Assembly: GCA_035388585.1 (NCBI GenBank)
Contig: DAOOQE010000027.1
Location: 1-14,789 of the forward strand
DNA length: 14,789 nucleotides
Reading direction: 5' to 3'
Origin: CAG-492 sp035388585
Lineage (GTDB): Bacteria; Bacillota; Clostridia; TANB77; CAG-508
Shown: positions 1 through 7,495 of the stretch, piece after piece
Position numbering within the stretch: the stretch's first letter is position 1
Layout of the letters: each line of letters begins with the position of its first letter
Made by a program: the position numbers and the translations under genes
Notes under the pieces: model-generated
The model's input: only the letters and a program-made list of their open reading frames with translations
What the model was told of the DNA's origin: nothing
Databases searched by the model: none

Positions 1-63
1 GAGATGACAACTCATTTCTGAATTGCCACCCCAACTATTGACATTGAACCTTAAAGAGTTCTT

Positions 64-3000
64 TTAATTATTTATTTGCTGTTCAGAAAGATTTTCTTCC
101 ATAATTAATGATTTTTTAATTTTATTATTATTTAAATTATCTTTTGCAACGGTCATTAATAGTTTTAGTCTATTTGTCTGATTTGATTCACTTGCTCCAG
201 GATCATAATCAATAGGAGAAATATTGGCATTTGGGTATTTGCTTCTTATAGTTTTTATTACACCTTTTCCAACAACATGATTTGGTAAACAAGCAAAAGG
301 CTGAACACAAACTATATTTGGAATTCCATGTTCAATATATTCAATCATTTCTGCTGTAAGGAACCATCCTTCACCAGTTTGATTTCCTATGGATAAAATA
401 TCTTTAACCTTATCTTGTAATTTCCATATATCACATGGTGGTAAATATCCTTTTTTAGATTTAGAAAGTGCTATTTTAGCATCTTTTTCTAATAAATCTA
501 ATAATTTAATTGCTGTTTTGAATATTTTCGCTTTTATTGCATCAGTTTTTATTAATTTATTAAATGTAATTTTATGGGTACAAATAAATTTAGCAAATCC
601 CATAAAATCAGGCATAACTACTTCAGCACCTTCTGATTCTAATTTATCAACAACATAGTTATTTCCAAATGGATGATACTTAATTAAGACTTCACCAACG
701 ATTCCTACTTTTGGTTTTTCTATAGTTGTATCTAATTCTATTTTTTCAAAGTCTTCAACCATTTCATAAATATTGTTTTTAAATTCTTTCATAGTTGATT
801 TTTTTATAATGTTTTTGCATTTAGTCATCCAATAATTAAATAGTTCTTGTGTTTCACCTTTATTAATTTCATAAGCCCTGTTTTTTGCTGCCAGTTTTTG
901 TATTAAATCTGCATATACAATTGCTTTTAACATTTTTTCCATCATAGAAATTGATAATTTAAAGCCAGGCATTTTTTCCATTCCTACGAAATTAAAAGAT
1001 ACAACAGGAACATTTTCGAAACCAGCGTCTTTTAAGGCTTTTCTTATGAAACCTATATAATTTGTAGCTCTACAACCACCGCCTGTTTGTGACATTATTA
1101 ATGCTGTTTTATTAATATCATATTTCCCAGATTCTAATGCCTCAATCATTTGTCCAGTTACTAATATTGAAGGATAACATGCGTCATTATTAACATATTT
1201 TAATCCTGTTTCTACAGTATGATCTGTACAATCTCTTAATAATTCAACATTATATCCCGAATTTTTTAAAGCAGTTTCTAGCAATTCAAAATGAATTGGT
1301 GCCATTTGAGGTACTAAAATAGTGTAATCTTTTCTCATTTCTTTTGTAAATATCTTTTTGTCTATTTTATAATTTCCGTCATTTAAACAATTATTTAATC
1401 TTTTATTCATACTTGCTAATAAAGAGCGTATACGAATTCTGATTGCACCTAAATTATTAATTTCATCGATTTTAATTAGAGTGTACATTTTTCCATAACT
1501 TGTTAAAATCTCTTCAACTTGATCAGTTGTTACGGCATCAACACCGCAACCGAATGAATTTAATTGAATTAATTCCAAGTTATCTTTTTTTCCAACGTAA
1601 TCAGCTGCCGCATAAAGTCTTGCATGATAAGTCCATTGGTCTACAACTCTCATTGGTCTTGCAGTTTCAGTTAAATGACAGATACTGTCTTCGGTAAGTA
1701 CAGATAATCCTAAGCTAGTTATTAATGTATCAATACCATGATTTACTTCTGGATCTTCATGATAAGGTCTTCCAGCAACAACTATTCCTTTCAAATTATT
1801 TTCATCTAGGAATTTTATAGTTTCTTCACCCTTAGCTCTAATATCATTTTTAAAATTTTGATATTCTTTTTCTGCCATTTCAGCAGCTAAAAATAGTTCT
1901 TTGCTAGTAAAAAAGTATTTTTTAAATTCTGGTAACTCCAATATAGTAGCTACTAAACTATTTTTTTCAAAAGATAAAAAAGGATTTAAAAATTCAAAAT
2001 TAGCATCTTTTAATTCTTCTACATTATTTTTAAGAACTTCTGAATAAGAAATAACAATTGGACAATTGTAATGATTGTCTGATTTATCATATTCCTTTCT
2101 AGAATAAGGGACACATGGATAAAAGATTGTTTTAATTCCACTATTTATTAAACTTATTATATGTCCATGTGATAATTTAGCAGGATAGCAAACTGATTCA
2201 GAAGGCATAGATTCAATGCCTTTTTCATACGTTTTTCTATTGCTCTTTTCTGAAATAATTACTCTAAATCCTAGATTTGTTAAAAAAGTAAACCAGAAAG
2301 GATAATCCTCGTACATATTTAAAACCCTAGGGATACCTATTGTTCCACGAAAAGCTAGTTCTTCTTCCAAAGGAGTGTAATTAAATATACGATCATATTT
2401 ATATTTTATAAGATTAGGTAAATTTTTACCATTATTATTGCTAGTTCCAGCTCCTCGTTCACACCTATTTCCAGAAATATATTTGCTGCCATCATTGAAC
2501 TTATTAATAGTTAATAAACAATGATTTTCGCATAAATTACATCTGATATGAGATATTGAAACCTCTAAATTTTCTAGTTCTTCCCTCGTAAGAATTGTAG
2601 ATTTATATTCCATGTCCATATTTGATTCATATTGCTGTTTTGCTAAAAGTGCAACTCCATATGCACCCATAAGACCTGAAATGTCTGGTCTAACAACTTC
2701 TTTTCCTACGATTAATTCAAAAGCACGTAATACGGCATCATTATAAAAAGTCCCACCTTGAACAACTATATGATCGCCTAGAGTTTTTATATCTCTTACT
2801 TTCATAACTTTTTGAATTGCATTTTTTATTACTGAATAAGATAATCCTGCTGAAATATCTCCAACGGTATATCCTTCTTTTTGAGCTTGTTTTATTTTTG
2901 AATTCATAAAAACAGTGCATCTAGAACCTAAATCAACTGGTTTTCTAGATTCTATTGCATATTTAACAAAATCAGTAATAGAAACATTTAAACTTTTGGC

Positions 3001-4368
3001 AAAAGTTTCTATAAAAGAACCACAACCAGAAGAACATGCTTCGTTAAGCATAATATTGTCAATAACACCATTTTTGATTTTAATGTATTTCATATCTTGT
3101 CCACCAATATCTACAATACTGGTAACATTTGGCATAAATTCTTTTGCTGCAGTATAATGTGCAATAGTCTCGATTTCATTCAAATCGATATTTAAAGCAG
3201 TTTGAATTAATTTTTCACCATATCCAGTAACACCACTAAATCTAATTGTAGCAGTATCTGGGATAACTGAATAAAGCTGTTTTATCATTTTAGAAACACT
3301 TTTCAAAGGATTTCCTTCATTACCACTATATAATGAATATAATAATGAACCATCCCTATCTATTAGAACAAGTTTTGTTGTAGTTGAACCAGCATCGATT
3401 CCAACAAAACAATCGCCTTTATAAGAAGATAAATCAGACTTTCTAACAATATTTTTATCATGTCTAAATTTAAATTCGTCATATTCTTCATTTATTGCAA
3501 ATAAAGGATTAAGAGGATTACTTGTCATGTCATGAGAAACTTTAAGAACTTCAATTTTACTTCTTAATAATTCATTACTAATTTCAGAGCTGTTAAATGA
3601 TTCAAGGGCTGCTCCTGTTGCTACAAATAAATGAGCTTCTGAAGGAATTATAGTTTCTTTTTCTGTTAAGTTAAGTGTTTGAATAAAACGATTTCTTAAT
3701 TCTGATAAATAATTTAGTGGACCTCCTAAAAATGCGACATTTCCTTTTATAGGTCTACCGCAAGCTAATCCACTAATAGTCTGATTAACTACTGCTTGAA
3801 AAATTGAAGCAGCGATATCTTCTTTTGCTGCACCTTCATTAAGAAGAGGTTGAACATCAGTTTTTGCAAAAACTCCACAGCGAGAAGCAATTGGATAAAT
3901 TGTTTTATAATTCCTTGCTAATTCATTTAATCCTAATGTATCAGTATGTAATAAAGAAGCCATTTGATCTATAAAAGCTCCTGTTCCACCAGCACAAGTA
4001 CCATTCATTCTTTGCTCTATAAACTCATCAAAATAAATAATTTTAGCATCTTCTCCACCAAGTTCAATTACAACATCTGTTTCAGGAATAAAATATTCAA
4101 CAGCTTTTTTACAGGCAACAACTTCTTGAATAAAAGGAATGTTTAAAAAATCAGCTGCAGACATTGCTCCTGAACCTGTTAAAGAAATTGTAAAATTATT
4201 CTCATAGTATTTATTAGCTAAATCTTCAAGAACATTGCAGATAGTATTTTTTGTATCTGAAAAATGTCTTTGGTAATTACAATATAAAATATTTAAGTTT
4301 TGGTCCATTACTACTATTTTTACTGTGGTAGACCCCACATCTAAACCAACATGTAAAGTTTTTTTCAT
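64..4368 (-). CDS. Giant 2-hydroxyacyl-CoA dehydratase activase-related protein (two BadF/HgdC-type ATPase domains plus DUF2229/HgdB-like part)
   Basis: A 1434-residue protein of the family annotated as acyl-CoA dehydratase activase, of normal length for it. Two ASKHA ATPase domains are visible. The first (about 5-255) has the phosphate loop DVGSTT (10-15) and cysteines in NGTCAGGTG (C125) and SRCGVF (C164), matching the two cysteines that hold the bridging [4Fe-4S] cluster in HgdC. The second (about 319-580) has GIDAGSTTTK, NEACSSGCG (C445, C449) and GSRCTVF (C484). A cysteine cluster follows (CNLCENHC 610-617, C636), then a DUF2229 region starting near RGTIGIPRVLNMYEDYPFW (674-692) and a dehydratase-subunit-like C-terminal part. 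By family knowledge, activases use ATP to send one electron to a partner dehydratase; this fused form has no established substrate. It is probably cytoplasmic and oxygen sensitive. The ATG follows a good GAAAGGAG ribosome site and a recognisable promoter. No dehydratase subunit gene is adjacent, so the exact reaction is unknown. Confidence 0.9.
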   Translation of the reverse strand: MKKTLHVGLDVGSTTVKIVVMDQNLNILYCNYQRHFSDTKNTICNVLEDLANKYYENNFTISLTGSGAMSAADFLNIPFIQEVVACKKAVEYFIPETDVVIELGGEDAKIIYFDEFIEQRMNGTCAGGTGAFIDQMASLLHTDTLGLNELARNYKTIYPIASRCGVFAKTDVQPLLNEGAAKEDIAASIFQAVVNQTISGLACGRPIKGNVAFLGGPLNYLSELRNRFIQTLNLTEKETIIPSEAHLFVATGAALESFNSSEISNELLRSKIEVLKVSHDMTSNPLNPLFAINEEYDEFKFRHDKNIVRKSDLSSYKGDCFVGIDAGSTTTKLVLIDRDGSLLYSLYSGNEGNPLKSVSKMIKQLYSVIPDTATIRFSGVTGYGEKLIQTALNIDLNEIETIAHYTAAKEFMPNVTSIVDIGGQDMKYIKIKNGVIDNIMLNEACSSGCGSFIETFAKSLNVSITDFVKYAIESRKPVDLGSRCTVFMNSKIKQAQKEGYTVGDISAGLSYSVIKNAIQKVMKVRDIKTLGDHIVVQGGTFYNDAVLRAFELIVGKEVVRPDISGLMGAYGVALLAKQQYESNMDMEYKSTILTREELENLEVSISHIRCNLCENHCLLTINKFNDGSKYISGNRCERGAGTSNNNGKNLPNLIKYKYDRIFNYTPLEEELAFRGTIGIPRVLNMYEDYPFWFTFLTNLGFRVIISEKSNRKTYEKGIESMPSESVCYPAKLSHGHIISLINSGIKTIFYPCVPYSRKEYDKSDNHYNCPIVISYSEVLKNNVEELKDANFEFLNPFLSFEKNSLVATILELPEFKKYFFTSKELFLAAEMAEKEYQNFKNDIRAKGEETIKFLDENNLKGIVVAGRPYHEDPEVNHGIDTLITSLGLSVLTEDSICHLTETARPMRVVDQWTYHARLYAAADYVGKKDNLELIQLNSFGCGVDAVTTDQVEEILTSYGKMYTLIKIDEINNLGAIRIRIRSLLASMNKRLNNCLNDGNYKIDKKIFTKEMRKDYTILVPQMAPIHFELLETALKNSGYNVELLRDCTDHTVETGLKYVNNDACYPSILVTGQMIEALESGKYDINKTALIMSQTGGGCRATNYIGFIRKALKDAGFENVPVVSFNFVGMEKMPGFKLSISMMEKMLKAIVYADLIQKLAAKNRAYEINKGETQELFNYWMTKCKNIIKKSTMKEFKNNIYEMVEDFEKIELDTTIEKPKVGIVGEVLIKYHPFGNNYVVDKLESEGAEVVMPDFMGFAKFICTHKITFNKLIKTDAIKAKIFKTAIKLLDLLEKDAKIALSKSKKGYLPPCDIWKLQDKVKDILSIGNQTGEGWFLTAEMIEYIEHGIPNIVCVQPFACLPNHVVGKGVIKTIRSKYPNANISPIDYDPGASESNQTNRLKLLMTVAKDNLNNNKIKKSLIMEENLSEQQINN

Positions 4369-4382
4369 ATAAATGCTCCTTT

Positions 4383-4402
4383 CTTTTTACTAAAGTAAAA
4401 AG
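4383..4402 (-). other. Small hairpin in the leader of the activase-like gene
   Basis: A perfect 8-bp inverted repeat, CTTTTTAC and GTAAAAAG with a 4-base loop, lies between the predicted promoter and the ribosome binding site (CTCCTTTC on the plus strand, 4377-4384), abutting the latter. It could protect the 5' end of the mRNA or tune ribosome access. It is AT-rich, so its stability is modest. Confidence 0.4.
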
Positions 4403-4418
4403 ATATAATTCATACTAT

Positions 4419-4447
4419 ATTCTATAGTTAAATAGCTAATTTGTCAA
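4419..4447 (-). promoter_or_regulatory. Sigma-A-type promoter of the activase-like gene
   Basis: Read on the minus strand, a perfect -35 TTGACA (4447-4442) is separated by 17 bp from -10 TAGAAT (4424-4419). It lies about 50 bp upstream of the ATG at 4368, in the spacer divergent from the GerMN gene. The call is by consensus only; no transcript evidence is available. Confidence 0.6.
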
Positions 4448-4486
4448 TTATTATAGGAATTAAAAATCAATAAAAATATTGTAAGT

Positions 4487-4502
4487 AGTTCTAAAAAGAA
4501 CT
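4487..4502 (+). other. Short inverted repeat upstream of the GerMN gene
   Basis: AGTTCT and AGAACT flank an AAAA loop (a 6-bp perfect dyad), 37 bp before the GTG start. It could be an operator or a leader hairpin. No convincing -10/-35 pair was found around it, and in DNA this AT-rich such a short dyad can arise by chance. Confidence 0.25.
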
Positions 4503-4538
4503 GATTAAAATATATTTAATTGAAATGGAGGGGATCAA

Positions 4539-5003
4539 GTGAAAGAAAAAAATAAATTAGTAGTAATTTTTTTATTAATAATTTTGATTACTGCAATTTT
4601 TAGTTTGATTTTTATAAGATTTTATAATAATAAGGAAAAAAAAGAAATTTTAATACAAGAAGAAATTTCTGATCAACAAAACAGATTTGCTAATGTTTTA
4701 TTATATTTTATAGATTATCAGACAGGTGAGCTAGAAACAGAATATAGACTAGTAGATATAAAAAAATTAGTAAATAACCCGTATGAAATAATAATTAATA
4801 TGTTGATAGAAGGTCTAAAAAACGTTAATTATAAGAAATCTATTCCAAATGAAACAACAATAAATAAAATAGAATTTAAAAATAGAATATTAGAAATATC
4901 TTTTTATGCAGTAATTTTTGAAAATAATAAAAATGAAATACATTTAATAATAGATAAAACTTTAAAAGAACTTCTAGAGGTAGAAAAATTAATAATTAAA
5001 TAA
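4539..5003 (+). CDS. Membrane-anchored GerMN-domain protein
   Basis: A 154-residue protein with a short basic N-terminus and one hydrophobic segment (about 7-28), then a soluble part expected outside the membrane. The soluble part (about 50-150) has the GerMN pattern: a short strand (NVLLYFID), then residues like LVDIKKLVNNPYEIIINMLI with the helix that typically ends in a leucine/glycine turn (EGLKN), then P-NETTINKIEFKN-type strands. GerMN domains occur in the spore germination protein GerM and in some envelope lipoproteins. Here the hydrophobic segment has no cysteine, so it is not a lipoprotein; it would be a signal anchor. The start is GTG at 4539, five bases after a strong GGAGGGG ribosome site. 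The gene is intact although two sporulation genes in the window are not, so a vegetative envelope role is possible. Its 3' end runs into an AT-only repeat-like stretch. Confidence 0.65.
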   Translation: MKEKNKLVVIFLLIILITAIFSLIFIRFYNNKEKKEILIQEEISDQQNRFANVLLYFIDYQTGELETEYRLVDIKKLVNNPYEIIINMLIEGLKNVNYKKSIPNETTINKIEFKNRILEISFYAVIFENNKNEIHLIIDKTLKELLEVEKLIIK

Positions 5004-5103
5004 ATTAAATATTAAAAAGATTAAATAATAATTAAATATTAATTAAATACTAAAAAAATTAAATAAAAATCAAATAATAAATAAATAATAAAAAAATAAA
5101 TTT
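4992..5103 (+). repeat. Degenerate AT-only repeat after the GerMN gene
   Basis: From the last codons of the GerMN gene onward the sequence is almost entirely A and T and repeats variants of ATTAAATA/ATTAATTAAATA at roughly 17-20 bp intervals, decaying into AATAAATAATAAA. The repeated motif resembles the gene's own 3' end. No terminator with a GC stem is present in the 184-bp spacer. Confidence 0.5.
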
Positions 5104-5158
5104 GTATTTCATATTTTTTGTGTTATTTTTCATATTACCACCTTTTTTAAAAAATGTA

Positions 5159-5187
5159 TTTTCAAATATTTAAATATAATATATAAT
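5159..5187 (+). promoter_or_regulatory. Possible promoter of the trmN6-rsmI pair
   Basis: TTTTCA (5159-5164) and a perfect TATAAT (5182-5187) are 17 bp apart; a second TATAAT lies at 5175-5180. Transcription would start near 5194, downstream of the ATG at 5188 and upstream of the ribosome site at 5218-5223. This supports the internal start at 5230 for the next gene. Confidence 0.42.
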
Positions 5188-5229
5188 ATGAATGGATTTT
5201 ATAATATGATAATAAATAAGGAGAAAAAA

Positions 5230-5970
5230 ATGCAAAATGTATTAAAAGAGGATGAAAGAATTGATGAATTAGGAATCGGAAAATTTAAAATCATACAAAA
5301 TAAAAAAGGTTTCTGTTTTGGAATAGATAGTGTTTTATTATCTGATTTTGCGAAAGAAATAAAAACCGGAAGTAAAGTTGTTGATTTAGGAACAGGAACA
5401 GGAATACTAGGAATATTACTTTGTGCAAAAACAAATTTAAGCTCTGTTCTTGGGGTAGAGATTCAGGAAGAGGTTGCTGAAATGGCAAGAAGAAGTATAG
5501 TAATGAATGGTTTAGAAAAAAAATTTACTATATTAACTACTGATGTAAAAAAATTAAAAAATAAAATAAAATTAAATAATTATGATGTTGTAATAACTAA
5601 TCCGCCATATAAAAAAATCAATACAGGAAAAATAAATGAAAATGAAAAAAAATTAATATCAAAACATGAAATAACAGCTGATTTATCAGAATTTATAAAA
5701 ACAAGTTATAGTATTTTAAAAGATAACGGAGCTTTTTATATGGTACATAGGGCCGAAAGACTATCAGATATTATATATGAATTAAGAAAAAATAAATTGG
5801 AACCTAAAATAATTAGATTTGTATATTCAAATGAAATAGAAGATTCAAAATTAGTATTAATTAAAGCAATAAAAAATGCTAAATCATTTTTAAAAGTTGA
5901 CAAGCCATTATATATTTATGATAATAAAGGTAATTATACTTCTGAAATTTTAAAAATATATAATAAGTAA
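5230..5970 (+). CDS. trmN6: TrmN6/YabB-like tRNA (adenine-N6)-methyltransferase
   Basis: A 246-residue SAM-dependent methyltransferase of the COG4123 family. The E. coli relative (TrmN6, YfiC) methylates N6 of A37 in tRNA-Val; the substrate of the clostridial branch is inferred. Visible features are the family N-terminus (KEDERIDELGIGKFKIIQ), the segment GFCFGIDSVLLSDF (27-40), the SAM-binding loop VDLGTGTGILG (51-61), an acidic strand end GVEIQEE (75-81) and the catalytic NPPY (124-127) typical of enzymes that methylate exocyclic amino groups. The frame is open from an ATG at 5188, but AAGGAG (5218-5223) sits 6 bases before the ATG at 5230 and the first 14 codons have no ribosome site, so 5230 is preferred. 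It is very rich in Lys, Asn and Ile, like rsmI, which follows 59 bp later on the same strand and is probably cotranscribed. Confidence 0.85.
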   Translation: MQNVLKEDERIDELGIGKFKIIQNKKGFCFGIDSVLLSDFAKEIKTGSKVVDLGTGTGILGILLCAKTNLSSVLGVEIQEEVAEMARRSIVMNGLEKKFTILTTDVKKLKNKIKLNNYDVVITNPPYKKINTGKINENEKKLISKHEITADLSEFIKTSYSILKDNGAFYMVHRAERLSDIIYELRKNKLEPKIIRFVYSNEIEDSKLVLIKAIKNAKSFLKVDKPLYIYDNKGNYTSEILKIYNK

Positions 5971-5993
5971 AAAAGAAGATAAAATAAATTGAA

Positions 5994-6032
5994 CGGAGGA
6001 GCTATATATATATATATAGCAATTAAAAAGTG
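5994..6032 (+). promoter_or_regulatory. Structured ribosome binding site of rsmI (SD - hairpin - GTG)
   Basis: The strong Shine-Dalgarno CGGAGGA (5994-6000) is 29 nt from the GTG at 6030, too far for normal initiation. The gap starts with the perfect palindrome gctatatatatatatatagc (6001-6020, core (TA)8), followed by 9 unpaired bases. If the palindrome folds, the effective spacing becomes about 9 nt. An in-frame TAA at 6024 excludes an upstream start, and the protein's first residues match the RsmI family. A comparable loop-out is known for phage T4 gene 38; its use here is inference. Confidence 0.6.
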
Positions 6033-6863
6033 AAAGGTAAATTATATTTAGTGGCTACACCTATAGGTAATTTAAAAGATATAACATATAGAGCTGTAGA
6101 AGTATTAAAAGAAGTTGATATTATTGCAGCAGAAGATACAAGACATAGTCTTAAATTATTAAATCATTTAGAAATATCAAAACCATTGGTGAGTTATCAT
6201 AGACATAACGAAGAAAATAAATCAGAATTTTTAATAAATAAGATATTAAATGGAGAGAATATTGCTATTATAACTGATGCGGGTACACCAGCAATATCCG
6301 ATCCGGGAGAAGAAATTGTTAAATTAGCAATAAAAAATCATATTGAAATTATTCCTATACCTGGTGCGTGTGCTTTAATAAATGCATTAATAATATCTGG
6401 AATGAATACAAAGGAGTTTAGTTTTTACGGATTTTTACCATTAAATAAAAAAAATCGAAAAATAAAAATTGAAGAAATAAAAAAAGAACAAAAAACCATA
6501 ATATTATATGAGGCTCCACATAAAATTATAAATACACTTAAAGATATAAATGAAGAAATAGGAGATATTAACATTTCAATTATAAAAGAGTTAACAAAGA
6601 TACATGAAAAAGTTTTTAGAGGAAAAATATCTGAGATAATTGAAAAATTAGAAAATATTAAAGGTGAAATAATAATTGTAATTGAGGGAAATAAAAACAA
6701 TAATGATAATAATATTGGAAAAATATTAAATGATATGAATTTAGAAGAACATTATAATTATTATGAAAAAAAAGGTTTCGAAAAAAAGGAAATTATAAAA
6801 AAAATTGCGAAGGATAAAAATGTAAATAAAAATGAAATATACAAGAATTTTTTAAATAAATAA
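6030..6863 (+). CDS. rsmI: 16S rRNA (cytidine1402-2'-O)-methyltransferase RsmI
   Basis: A 277-residue tetrapyrrole-methylase-fold enzyme that uses SAM to 2'-O-methylate C1402 in the decoding centre of 16S rRNA. The family signature is clear: GKLYLVATPIGNLKDITYRA (3-22), AAEDTRHSLKLL (33-44), ITDAGTPAISDPGEEIV (81-97), PIPGACALINAL (109-120) and FYGFLP (132-137), with a short Lys/Asn-rich C-terminal domain. The length is normal. GTG is the only workable start: it is preceded in frame by a stop at 6024, and residue 1 falls exactly where family members begin. The gene lies 59 bp after the TrmN6-like gene in the same orientation. Its ribosome site is unusual (described separately). The last codons form the first copy of a tandem repeat that continues past the stop codon. 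Confidence 0.95.
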   Translation: MKGKLYLVATPIGNLKDITYRAVEVLKEVDIIAAEDTRHSLKLLNHLEISKPLVSYHRHNEENKSEFLINKILNGENIAIITDAGTPAISDPGEEIVKLAIKNHIEIIPIPGACALINALIISGMNTKEFSFYGFLPLNKKNRKIKIEEIKKEQKTIILYEAPHKIINTLKDINEEIGDINISIIKELTKIHEKVFRGKISEIIEKLENIKGEIIIVIEGNKNNNDNNIGKILNDMNLEEHYNYYEKKGFEKKEIIKKIAKDKNVNKNEIYKNFLNK

Positions 6864-6934
6864 TAAAATGAAATGTATAAAATTTTTTAAATAAATAATA
6901 AAATGAAATATTTAAAAATTTTTAAAATAAATAA
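6831..6934 (+). repeat. Tandem repeat duplicating the 3' end of rsmI
   Basis: About three copies of a 35-36 bp unit beginning AATGAAAT begin at 6831, 6867 and 6902. The first copy encodes the RsmI C-terminus (NEIYKNFLNK) and its stop; the second and third are noncoding, with increasing divergence. Two of the three copies still contain TTTTTTAAATAAATAATAAA-like sequence. Confidence 0.75.
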
Positions 6935-6955
6935 TAATAGCTAAATAATATAATT

Positions 6956-6982
6956 AAAAAATCGCGAATTTCGCGATTTTTT
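6956..6982 (+). terminator. Rho-independent terminator after rsmI
   Basis: The arms AAAAAATCGCGAA (6956-6968) and TTCGCGATTTTTT (6970-6982) form a perfect stem with a GC core and a minimal loop, followed by T-rich sequence. Being A-tailed on one side and T-tailed on the other, it could stop transcription from both directions. It separates the trmN6-rsmI unit from the spmB remnant. Confidence 0.85.
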
Positions 6983-7013
6983 ATTGTTAAAATAATAGAA
7001 AAATAAAAATATA

Positions 7014-7223
7014 TTGAGTTTACAAAATAATAATGGAGTAGATAGTCAAATAGGAATGATTGCTTCAACAATAATGGGAGCTATTGAAACTACTTTTTAT
7101 ACTATTGCAATTTACGTTAATAGTGTTGGAATAAAGAAAATAAGATTTATATTAATACCGGCTTTATTGGCGGATTTTGTCGGAATAATCACAGCTGTCG
7201 TAATATGTAAAATAATGTATTAA
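7014..7223 (+). pseudogene. spmB: spmB remnant (C-terminal third of spore maturation protein B)
   Basis: A 69-codon open stretch beginning at a TTG matches from memory only the last third of SpmB, a membrane protein of about 175 residues that helps dehydrate the spore core. Recognisable parts are VDSQIGMIASTIMG, then ETTFYTIAIYVNSVGIKKIR, then ALLADFVGIITAVVI. The upstream two-thirds are absent: the frame is stopped at 6996 and a terminator lies at 6956-6982, so there is neither the N-terminus nor spmA. Residues usually conserved are changed (GPDS to GVDS, IGR to IGM, GSTETT to GAIETT, YFGSVG to YVNSVG), consistent with drift. There is no clear ribosome site before the TTG. Two hydrophobic segments remain, so a tiny expressed peptide is formally possible, but a decayed gene is much more likely. 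Confidence 0.75.
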
Positions 7224-7231
7224 TGTTTTTA

Positions 7232-7260
7232 TTGACATTTAATAAAAAGCATGTTATTTT
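7232..7260 (+). promoter_or_regulatory. Orphan promoter-like sequence
   Basis: A perfect TTGACA (7232-7237), a 17-bp spacer and TATTTT (7255-7260) lie just after the spmB remnant and point into a gene-free region between convergent units. No reading frame follows. Either it drives a small RNA from about 7267 through the hairpins at 7351-7378 and 7409-7495, or it is chance or vestigial. Confidence 0.35.
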
Positions 7261-7331
7261 TAATTTGTACTTCTTGAAAGTATTTAATTCAAAAAATTTT
7301 ATTCATAGTAATTAGTTCGAATTGATATATA

Positions 7332-7378
7332 TAAAAAATCAAAAATCAAAAATCAAAATAAATTTAATTATTTTGATT
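7332..7378 (+). other. Short AAAAATC repeat and 11-bp hairpin
   Basis: Three tandem AAAAATC-type heptamers (about 7334-7354) run into a perfect inverted repeat, AATCAAAATAA (7351-7361) and TTATTTTGATT (7368-7378), with a 6-base loop. A weak AT hairpin of unknown role; there is no long T-tract, so it is not a good terminator. Confidence 0.4.
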
Positions 7379-7408
7379 CTCTAACTAGTATCCAATAAGT
7401 TTTTAATT

Positions 7409-7495
7409 TTGTAGAGAGAGTATTGTCCCTGCTTTATTAATTTTGCCCCCAAAATAAAATAATTTTTTTAGGTTTTATAAACACTCTCTCTACAA
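7409..7495. other. 87-bp element closed by 13-bp perfect inverted repeats
   Basis: TTGTAGAGAGAGT (7409-7421) is the exact reverse complement of ACTCTCTCTACAA (7483-7495). The interior holds two unusual C-runs for this region, GTCCCTGC (about 7425-7432) and GCCCCC (7445-7450), separated by AT-rich sequence. No target-site duplication of 2-9 bp is seen at the ends and no coding frame lies inside. Candidates are a miniature inverted-repeat element or IS remnant, or a structured RNA with a long closing stem. It resembles no riboswitch that I recognise. Confidence 0.6.

Noticed and set aside
3..41. Short plus-strand coding tail (ending in HPNY) or in-frame read-through of the activase stop on the minus strand
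   Set aside because: It is too short to judge, the activase protein already ends at the normal family length, and the composition suggests foreign sequence instead.
389..658. Plus-strand reading frames opposite the activase-like gene (also 1500-1697, 2915-3157 and 3964-4146)
   Set aside because: They lie antisense inside a clear coding gene, have no ribosome sites and resemble no protein family.
6001..6020. The (TA)8 palindrome as a transcription terminator between trmN6 and rsmI
   Set aside because: The stem is nearly all A-T, no T-tract follows, and it lies between a strong ribosome site and the start codon, so a translational role fits better.
7351..7378. AT hairpin as a terminator for the region after spmB
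   Set aside because: It has one G-C pair and no following T-run.
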